This document shows, one piece after another, positions 56,965-64,000 of a stretch of 64,000 bases of DNA (within the stretch, counting starts at the first letter, position 1; each line of letters starts with the position of its first letter). Source of the DNA: Roseimaritima ulvae (GTDB lineage: Bacteria > Planctomycetota > Planctomycetia > Pirellulales > Pirellulaceae); assembly GCF_008065135.1 (NCBI RefSeq), contig NZ_CP042914.1, forward strand, positions 4,817,404 to 4,881,403, in the 5' to 3' direction. Made by a program: the position numbers and the translations under genes. The notes beneath the pieces are model-generated. The model worked only from the letters and a program-made list of their open reading frames with translations, had not been told where the DNA came from and did no database searches.

Positions 56965-59832
56965 TCAATCCGCTAGCGGAATCGTACCGTCCTGATATCG
57001 CCAATTCTTTACGTAGCTTAACAGATCACGCATATCGTCAACCGAAATCAACTGTTCAAAGCCCTCGGGCATCAGCGAAACGCCGGATGTGGAGATCGTT
57101 TCGATGTCATCGTGCAACAAGCTAATCCGTTCTCCGCCTTGCAGTTGCAGCGTCACGGTGCCCGCGGAATCGGACAGCAACAGGCCGTCGTAGATGGTGC
57201 CGTCGAGCGTCAACACGGTATAACGCAAATAGGCGGCATCGATCCCCGCGTTGGGATCCAACACCGCCGTCAGCAGGGCCGCCAACGACTTGGTGCGGCT
57301 GTCCGAAATATCCGGTCCGACGTTGGTTCCAAGCGTACCGATTTGATGACAGGCCGCGCAGTGTTGGCGAAACAAGGCGACGCCACGCGTCGGATTACCG
57401 CGTCCCGACAACGCGTCGGCATACTTGGCGATGATCTTGCCGCGGTTTTCGCTGGTCGCCTGAAATACCTTGACCGCTCGCTGACGGATTTCATCGTTGC
57501 CCGATCGCTTCAACCGGTCGATATTACTCAAGCCTACCAGGGGCAACGAAATCGCTCGACTTTCGATCCGGTCCAACAACCAATGCACGGTCGCCGGATC
57601 ACTCAGCAACGTCGCAATCGCGGCCGCACGAATCGCCGGAGGCAAACTGGTCAATGATTCGTCCAACCAGTCCAACGTCCAGGAGCGATCGGTGCGGAGC
57701 AGCAGCCGCAGCGCATCGGCTCGCAGGTCCGCCGGCTGCGAAGCGTCCAGCAAGGCACGCAGCGGCGTTACATCGTCCGGCTGACGACTTAAAATCACCA
57801 GAGCCAGCCGCCGCGTGTCGAGCGACTGTGTGTCGTCGAGCACTTCCATGGCGGCCCGTCGTCTGGCCATCCCCATGCTCTCCCGCGCCGCTTCGGGCAA
57901 TGTCGTCAGCGGACGCGTCCAGCCCTTGGCGACCATCAACAGCCGCGGATCCGGGGGCGAAAGGATTTGCAACACCGCAGCGAAGTCCTGCGGAGCGGCT
58001 TGGCCGGCTCGCTGGGCCAACGCCAACCAACTGGACGAAGGTAGATCGTCCGCCGAGCCTTGCAGCAGCTCGCGCAACACGGCGGCAACCTGTTGGGGGG
58101 CGGCCGTTGCTAAGATTTTAACCACCCACGGGTCGCCGCCGTCGCGACGCGCAATGGCGGTGAAGGCCTCGGTCGAAGATCGCTCGGGTCGCGACGCCAG
58201 CGCGACGGCGACTTCAAATCGCACGCCCGCGTCCTCGTCTTCCGCTCGCTCACTCAACACGGCCGGTGGCAGTTGGCTGGACCATAACCGCAGTGCTAAC
58301 CGTCGCAGCGGAGCGTCGCCGGAGGCCAGCAGATGCTGCGCGATCGCGGCATCGTAGTCCGCGTTTTTGTGCAGCCACTGCGCGGCTCGAGCGACGCCCT
58401 GAGGCGTTGCTTGCGGATCGGACAGCGCGGCTTGCACTTGTTCGATTAACTCCGGCGCTGCGGGTTGTTCGGCCAACCACTGCGAGGCGATTTCGCGGTG
58501 CCAGGGATCGGGATGCGACAGCCACTCCAGCGGCCGGCGCTCGCCGGGCGGGGCGGTCTCAGGCTGCGGTCGCGGCCGCTGCTTGTCGGACAACCGCCAG
58601 ATGCGCCCCCGCGAAGTTCCCCATCGCATGTCCGCACGGGTTTTTAATTCTTCGGGCATCCAGTCGGGATGTTCGATCACGGCCCGCATCATGTCGACGA
58701 TGTACAGACAGCCGTCCGGTCCCCGCGCCAGATCGACAGGTCGAAACCATTCATCGCGACTGGCCACGCACTCCGGGCCCTTCACGCGGCGAGCTCGCAA
58801 CACTGCCCCTGCGTTGGCTGTCGTTTGCCGCTGCACGACATACGACGTCGGTTCGCAAACGAACAAATCGTCCGCCCAGTCCAGCGGCATACCCGGTCCA
58901 CAGCCACGCAAGACGCCACACGCGGCACTAAACTGGCCGGCGTGCAGGTTACTGGTGGTCCAGGCCTGAGCGATCGGTCGGACTTCGGATTGCGGCCCCA
59001 CCAAGGCCGCATTGTTTAAGGCATCTTTGCTTGTCAGGGCCGATTGCGCACGGACCAGCGAATACGGCAGCACCGCTTCGATAGCCGGATTGCGATTGCT
59101 GCAGCCGATGCGGTTGCCGTAGTCATCGATGGTCAAACCGTACTGGCTATTGCCCGTCACCGGCCCGAAAAACCCGCCCTGCGGATCGAATGCAAAATCG
59201 ACGCCGGAAAGTTTGAGCGGTTGATTTTGCTGCCAACGCTTGTCCTGGCTCTCGATCGTACCGCCTCGCAGCCCCCCGGCCACATACACCAACCCATCGG
59301 CCGCCAAGGTGGGATGATTGGCTCGCAGCTGTTCATTTTGTTCGGCGAACCCCGTGAACCAAACCTCCTGCCGATCGCTTTGCAGGTCGCCATCGTCGTC
59401 GGCGAAGAAACAGATCTTGCCGGCCAAGGTCACGATCACGCCATTCTTCCACGGTTGCACGCCTGTGGGAAACATCAACTGATCGACAAACGTGGTGGCC
59501 TTTTCGAACCGCCCATCGCCGTCAGCGTCTTCCAGCACCCGAATGCGGCCAGCGGGCGGTTGATCGGGCAGGGGCAGCGGATAGTCCCGCATCTCCACGA
59601 CCCACATCCGTCCTTGGGCGTCAAAGCGAATCGCGACCGGATCAATGACTTGCGGTTCACTGGCCGCAAGTTCGATCCGCAATTGCGGCTGTGCCACCAG
59701 CGCCGCCAGGGATTGATCGGGTTCCAGTCCGGTGGGAACGGACGGCTGTGATTCTTCACTCGACAGCAACGAAACGGCGAGCACTGCGGACAATAACGCC
59801 CACACAGCAGGCAGTTGCAAACGACGATGCAT
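56965..59832 (-). CDS. PVC-type haem-binding CxxCH protein with propeller and HEAT repeats
   Basis: 955 aa. Signal peptide (LPAVWALLSAVLAVSLLSS), then a PVC-type propeller (about 45-420: PVAIRFDAQGRMWVVEMRDYP, VLEDADGDGRFEK), HEAT-like repeats (about 430-800), and a C-terminal c-type haem domain with CAACH (from C825), GTNVGPDISDSR and LTLDGTIYDGLLLSDSAG. The same domain order, without the SGNH part, is in the protein at 40714. Such proteins are a planctomycete hallmark; they are thought to be periplasmic sugar dehydrogenase-like electron-transfer proteins, but substrates are unknown. Confidence 0.92.
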   Translation of the reverse strand: MHRRLQLPAVWALLSAVLAVSLLSSEESQPSVPTGLEPDQSLAALVAQPQLRIELAASEPQVIDPVAIRFDAQGRMWVVEMRDYPLPLPDQPPAGRIRVLEDADGDGRFEKATTFVDQLMFPTGVQPWKNGVIVTLAGKICFFADDDGDLQSDRQEVWFTGFAEQNEQLRANHPTLAADGLVYVAGGLRGGTIESQDKRWQQNQPLKLSGVDFAFDPQGGFFGPVTGNSQYGLTIDDYGNRIGCSNRNPAIEAVLPYSLVRAQSALTSKDALNNAALVGPQSEVRPIAQAWTTSNLHAGQFSAACGVLRGCGPGMPLDWADDLFVCEPTSYVVQRQTTANAGAVLRARRVKGPECVASRDEWFRPVDLARGPDGCLYIVDMMRAVIEHPDWMPEELKTRADMRWGTSRGRIWRLSDKQRPRPQPETAPPGERRPLEWLSHPDPWHREIASQWLAEQPAAPELIEQVQAALSDPQATPQGVARAAQWLHKNADYDAAIAQHLLASGDAPLRRLALRLWSSQLPPAVLSERAEDEDAGVRFEVAVALASRPERSSTEAFTAIARRDGGDPWVVKILATAAPQQVAAVLRELLQGSADDLPSSSWLALAQRAGQAAPQDFAAVLQILSPPDPRLLMVAKGWTRPLTTLPEAARESMGMARRRAAMEVLDDTQSLDTRRLALVILSRQPDDVTPLRALLDASQPADLRADALRLLLRTDRSWTLDWLDESLTSLPPAIRAAAIATLLSDPATVHWLLDRIESRAISLPLVGLSNIDRLKRSGNDEIRQRAVKVFQATSENRGKIIAKYADALSGRGNPTRGVALFRQHCAACHQIGTLGTNVGPDISDSRTKSLAALLTAVLDPNAGIDAAYLRYTVLTLDGTIYDGLLLSDSAGTVTLQLQGGERISLLHDDIETISTSGVSLMPEGFEQLISVDDMRDLLSYVKNWRYQDGTIPLAD

Positions 59833-60167
59833 AGGGAACGCTCAGCAAGAAGGAAGACGACACACGCCACGGATGACAGTGCGTAGCGGTGGGCGGGAGG
59901 AAGCAGGGCAGGGCACAGGCGTGCGGCTATAGCATAATCGATCCAAGCAGCCGCGCGGGGGCTCGCGCCGGTTCCCATATATCCGCCGGTGGCTCATCAC
60001 CGGTTCTGCAGCAGTTTTCAGCCGCGAAGCGGCAGATGCGCGCGATCGGCGCCGGTTCTCAGTCCCGAAGGGACGGCGTCATGTAGCCCTTCCCACGGGC
60101 TGGCGCCCGTGGCTACATGACGCCGCCGCTTCGCGGCTGATGCGCGCGATCGGCGCCGGCCCCTTCC
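59833..60167. other. 335-bp repeat-rich region upstream of the PVC gene
   Basis: No gene. It contains two direct copies of ATGCGCGCGATCGGCGCCGG (about 60036 and 60140) and a palindrome with arms CGTCATGTAGCC (60077) and GGCTACATGACG (60111). The CGCCGCCGCTTCGCGGCTGA unit (from 60121) also appears near 30697. Confidence 0.7.
60077..60159. repeat. Repeat E, palindromic copy 2
   Basis: CGTCATGTAGCC and GGCTACATGACG flank a centre with inner complementarity (CCCACGGGC / GCCCGTGG). Followed by GCCGCCGCTTCGCGGC, a second hairpin, and the direct repeat. It shares about 45 bp with the copy at 30669-30719. Confidence 0.7.
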
Positions 60168-61199
60168 TTAGCAGCTGGCGCCGACTTCTTCTTCTTTGGT
60201 GACCGTAAAGCCCATGTCTTCGACCATCTGGTAGTCCGCCTCGGGCGCTTGTCCCTCGGTCGTCAGGTAGTCGCCCACGAAGATGCTGTTGGCGGCGTAC
60301 AGGCCCAGCGGTTGCAGCGACCGCAGGTGCAGTTCACGGCCGCCGGAAATCCGCAATTCGCGATCCGGATTAACCAACCGGAACATCGCCAGGGCTTTCA
60401 GGCAGTAGCTGGGCGTGAGCTGTTTCTTCTGCTGCAACGGCGTGCCGTCGATCGACGTCAGGAAATTTAAGGGGATGGATTCCACGCCGATTTCCCGCAG
60501 CTCCATCGCCATCGCCACGACGTCTTCATCGGTTTCGCCCATCCCGATAATCCCGCCGCTGCACAGTTCTAAGCCGGCGTTGCGGACGTGCTGCAGCGTT
60601 TGCACGCGGTCGGCATGGGTGTGTGTCGAACAGATTTGTTCGTAGAAGCGTTCGCTGGTGTTGACGTTGTGGTTGACGCGATCGACACCGCAGTCCTTCA
60701 GCCGCTGAGCTTGCGTTTCGTCCAACAGTCCCAAACAAGCGCAGACCTTCAAATCGTATTTCGCTTTGATTTCCGGCACGACCTCTTCGACGGCTTTCAT
60801 TTCCCGCTCATTGGGACCGCGAGCGGAAATCACCAAGCAGTAAGTCTTGGCGTTTCGTTTGGCGGCCAATTCGGCGGCGGCCATCAATTTATCGCGTTGC
60901 AGAATATTATATTTGGGCACCGGAGCGGTCGAGACTTTCGACTGGCTGCAGTAGCCACAGTCTTCCGGGCACAAGCCGCTCTTGGCGTTCATCAGGAAAT
61001 ACAGCTGCACGGCGCGTCCGAAGTGATGACGGCGGACGCGAAAAGCGGCGGCCATCACGTCCAGCAAATCCTCGTCGGGACTCCGCAAAATCGCCAGCGC
61101 CTGCTCGCTCGTCAACGGGTTTCCGGCCAATACCGACTGAGCCATCGCGTCGTACGAAGCGGTGGAGGGAGAGGCATTTTCGAGCGTTTCGGACGGCAT
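60168..61199 (-). CDS. bioB: Biotin synthase
   Basis: 343 aa. The radical-SAM cluster motif is CPEDCGYC (C77, C81, C84), followed by SQSKVSTAPVPKYNI. The 2Fe-2S ligands and NLVGD-like features are recognisable through the length and GGIIGMGETDED, NFLTSIDGTPL and SGGRELHLRSLQP blocks. It inserts sulfur into dethiobiotin, the last step of biotin synthesis. The N-terminal tail is about 25 residues longer than E. coli BioB aligned at this motif. It stands alone; no other biotin genes are in the window. Confidence 0.96.
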   Translation of the reverse strand: MPSETLENASPSTASYDAMAQSVLAGNPLTSEQALAILRSPDEDLLDVMAAAFRVRRHHFGRAVQLYFLMNAKSGLCPEDCGYCSQSKVSTAPVPKYNILQRDKLMAAAELAAKRNAKTYCLVISARGPNEREMKAVEEVVPEIKAKYDLKVCACLGLLDETQAQRLKDCGVDRVNHNVNTSERFYEQICSTHTHADRVQTLQHVRNAGLELCSGGIIGMGETDEDVVAMAMELREIGVESIPLNFLTSIDGTPLQQKKQLTPSYCLKALAMFRLVNPDRELRISGGRELHLRSLQPLGLYAANSIFVGDYLTTEGQAPEADYQMVEDMGFTVTKEEEVGASC

Positions 61200-61293
61200 A
61201 GATTTCGCTGCGGGGTTGTGGAGAAAAGGGGGGTCAGAGACGGCAGCCCTAATTTAACGCGGATGATTCCTCGCGGTCTAGCACCAGTCAGTG

Positions 61294-61318
61294 CGTAGCC
61301 GAACTCGCCGGAGTTGGG
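61294..61318 (+). repeat. 3'-end hairpin repeat (GCCG-loop variant), no adjacent stop
   Basis: GCGTAGCCG is followed by AACTC-GCCG-GAGTT. It lies upstream of bioB and is the one copy of the family without an evident gene end in front of it. Confidence 0.6.
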
Positions 61319-61355
61319 CCCTCGTAGGATAAGGGGACGCCTGACTTAGGGACCA

Positions 61356-61464
61356 TCCACAAATAAGTTACCGTCTTAGCGGAACGGCGCAAGCCGTCCG
61401 GTGCCGTAAAACCGGAGGGCTTGCGCCCTGCCGCTACAATTAGATTCGGTAACTTATTTGTGGA
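61356..61464. repeat. MITE-like element with 18-bp perfect terminal inverted repeats
   Basis: TCCACAAATAAGTTACCG (61356-61373) and its exact complement (61447-61464) bound a 109-bp unit with inner partial complementarity (GGCGCAAGCCGTCCGGT / ACCGGAGGGCTTGCGCC). It has no gene. Flanks share a CCTTAG/CTTAG theme but no clear target duplication. Confidence 0.8.
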
Positions 61465-61476
61465 CGCCCCTTAGTT

Positions 61477-61506
61477 CCCCCACGCTCTGGCGAGCGTAGC
61501 TACGGC
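61477..61506 (-). repeat. 3'-end hairpin repeat (minus orientation)
   Basis: On the minus strand CCGTAGCT is followed by ACGCTC-GCCA-GAGCGT. Its TAG is the stop codon of the UPF0178 gene. Confidence 0.8.
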
Positions 61507-62006
61507 TGGGCGTCCCCCGTCCCCCCACCCTCCAACCTTGCCGCCTTTTCTTCTCGTCGCACCGCCTTGTTCAGCAGGCGGTCAAAGGTGGCCGCAAAAG
61601 CTTTTTTGTCCGCGTCCCCGTAGGGCGCCGCCCCGCCGCCCAGCTCCACTTCGCCGCGCAGGGTATCCATAAAATTTCGCATCGACAGCCGCGAAGCGAT
61701 CGTGTCGGGCGAATATTCATCGCCGCGGGGATCGATCACGAAGACTCCCTTTTCGACCAGCTGCCCGGCCAGCGGGATGTCGGCCGTGATCGCCAGCTCA
61801 CCGGGCAGGGCGTGTTCGGCGATAAATCGATCCGCCACATCGGCCCCTTCACGCACCAAAATCGATTTGACCATCGGCAATCCGCGAGGGGTGTCTAGGG
61901 CTCGGTTGGCAACCAGCAGCGTTTCGATGTTCAAGCGTTTAGCGGCTCGAAAAACCACCTGCTTGACATCCGTGGGGGCGGCATCGGCGTCGATCCAAAT
62001 TTTCAT
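61500..62006 (-). CDS. UPF0178 (YaiI/YqxD, DUF188) family protein
   Basis: 168 aa from ATG 62006. The N-terminus [18 protein letters not shown] and the blocks [16 protein letters not shown] and [25 protein letters not shown] are the family signature. The fold is PIN-like with conserved Asp residues, but the biochemical role is not established. The last codons read Gly-Asp-Ala-Gln-Pro-stop, with CCG-TAG coming from a GCCA-loop hairpin repeat. Confidence 0.92.
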   Translation of the reverse strand: MKIWIDADAAPTDVKQVVFRAAKRLNIETLLVANRALDTPRGLPMVKSILVREGADVADRFIAEHALPGELAITADIPLAGQLVEKGVFVIDPRGDEYSPDTIASRLSMRNFMDTLRGEVELGGGAAPYGDADKKAFAATFDRLLNKAVRREEKAARLEGGGTGDAQP

Positions 62007-62212
62007 AAAACCATCTCATCCAGCTCGCCGAGCGTAAACATGCCCCGCCTAAGCTGACCATTGTGCGGCGAAACACTGGAAAAACCAAGCCGTGACCGAA
62101 GGTGTCACAGCCCCCGGCGATAACTCTTCCTGTCCCAGGGGCACGGCCCCCAAGACGGCTCACGCTGCTCATTAACGTTTCTATGTGTTGCTCGATCAAG
62201 GAAGAAAGTTCG

Positions 62213-62590
62213 ATGTCCAAATACTACGCAATCTGTGGCTCCCACTCGCTGATCGTTACCGCCGACTCGCCAGAGCAAGCCGCAATGCGACTGCTCGACG
62301 AAGCCCTCGCGGCACACGTTTGGATCTACGACGATCCGGACCTGAGCGAACAGGATCGACGAGACCACCTGGTGCTCGAAGCCCTGCTGCACCTGGACAC
62401 CTGCGTGACGGTCAGCCAACGCGGGCTGGAGCGATGCGAAGAGGGCCACTTCGAAGTGCCGCAGCTGATCGAACAGTGGCATCGCCTGATGACCGGCGTC
62501 AGTCGCTTGTTCGTCGCCGCAGGCCTGGCCCCGCGTCGCGTCCTGCCCCCGGCTCTGACCGCCGTCGCCGCCCCCGAACTGGCCCGCTAA
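62213..62590 (+). CDS. Small hypothetical cytoplasmic protein
   Basis: 125 aa from ATG 62213, with AAGGAAGAAAG upstream at suitable distance; the longer frame from 62102 has no RBS. No signal peptide or membrane segment. The N-terminal part (YYAICGSHSLIVTADSPEQAAMRLLDE) looks like a small alpha/beta fold, followed by helices. No family recognised. Between the UPF0178 gene and the DUF1080 gene. Confidence 0.6.
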   Translation: MSKYYAICGSHSLIVTADSPEQAAMRLLDEALAAHVWIYDDPDLSEQDRRDHLVLEALLHLDTCVTVSQRGLERCEEGHFEVPQLIEQWHRLMTGVSRLFVAAGLAPRRVLPPALTAVAAPELAR

Positions 62591-62651
62591 TCGGGCTATA
62601 CTATGCACCTTCGTTTTTCCCCGTCAGCCATCGCTTACCGAGATTCCCACG

Positions 62652-63635
<984 letters not shown>

Positions 63636-63683
63636 GCTTGCTCTCTCTTGACGGCGCTCGGGAAATTTCCCTACTGTGCCGCG

Positions 63684-64000
63684 ATGAATTCCCTGCTAGC
63701 TCGCCCCCTGACTGGTTCTCGACGCGGATTTCTGCGCTGGCTATTGGCCTCCGCAGCCCCCCTAGCGGTTGGCTGCGCCCAGTGGAAGGAGATCCCCGAT
63801 CCCGACGGCAAACGCGGACTGCCCGCGGCCTCGATCGCGGACGAAGCGGCCGTGCTGGACGTGATCTTCTGGCCCGTGCCCTACGAAGCGTCCAGCGACT
63901 TGTTCGATGGCCCGCACGACCCGATGAGCCTGCTGTGGCGGGAGGTCGACGAGCTGGCGATCGATCCAGAAACCCGGCAAACCCTTGCCCACAACGGCCT
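63684..64000 (+). CDS. Lipoprotein, 3' end outside window
   Basis: ATG 63684 begins a basic and hydrophobic N-terminus (GSRRGFLRWLLASAAPLAVGC) with a lipobox AVGC and a twin-arginine-like RRGFLRW. The frame is open to the end of the window. The visible 105 residues (DVIFWPVPYEASSDLFDG, EVDELAIDPETRQTL) give no family call. It lies 48 bp after the DUF1080 gene. Confidence 0.75.
   Translation, partial: MNSLLARPLTGSRRGFLRWLLASAAPLAVGCAQWKEIPDPDGKRGLPAASIADEAAVLDVIFWPVPYEASSDLFDGPHDPMSLLWREVDELAIDPETRQTLAHNG

Overview
The window is high-GC chromosomal DNA from a planctomycete, most likely of the Rhodopirellula/Pirellulaceae type. This rests on families abundant in that group: three formylglycine sulfatases, two very large secreted proteins with a CxxCH haem motif (PVC type), a DUF1559 pseudopilin-like protein, a DUF1080 protein, a DUF6528-like protein and many secreted proteins with poor Shine-Dalgarno sites. 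No tRNA, rRNA, CRISPR array or prophage was seen.

Layout. 0-8.3 kb: a PHP-type hydrolase cut by the window edge, a secreted CxxCH protein, an MtfA-like peptidase with a SEC-C tail, an IS4-family element inserted in a palindromic repeat, a Ser/Thr kinase with DFR in place of DFG, and a secreted LolA-like protein, with four copies of a terminator-like palindrome. 8.4-11 kb: a fused kelch mutarotase and sodium symporter. 11.2-21.1 kb: the most coherent unit, a five-gene operon with overlapping or touching genes (WGR-DUF4132, MoxR AAA+ ATPase, DUF5682, VWA, degenerate SWIM) matching the uncharacterised E. coli yehI-yehL-yehM-yehP-yehQ set. 21.2-22.8 kb: a cobalamin riboswitch in front of a DUF1559 protein and a small lipoprotein. 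22.9-27.5 kb: Na+/Ca2+ antiporter, decayed SNF2 helicase, rhomboid protease and transaldolase. 27.6-38.8 kb: PDZ protein, three sulfatases (one frameshifted), a Wzz-like protein, an ISL3-family element nested in palindromes, a STAS-like membrane protein and a DUF6528-like protein. 39.1-47.4 kb: succinate-semialdehyde dehydrogenase-like ALDH, SGNH/PVC fusion, BON protein and a large secreted protein. 48-55.6 kb: a four-gene ABC transporter operon, a thioredoxin lipoprotein and an Sfp-type phosphopantetheinyl transferase. 55.9-64 kb: a second MoxR ATPase, a second PVC haem protein, biotin synthase, a UPF0178 protein, a small unknown protein, a DUF1080 protein and a partial lipoprotein.

The intergenic DNA is unusually structured. 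A short hairpin with an invariant GCCA loop and a covarying stem lies in sense orientation at the 3' end of about ten genes, and in several it supplies the TAG stop codon. At least five other palindromic repeat families are present, and both insertion sequences sit inside such palindromes.
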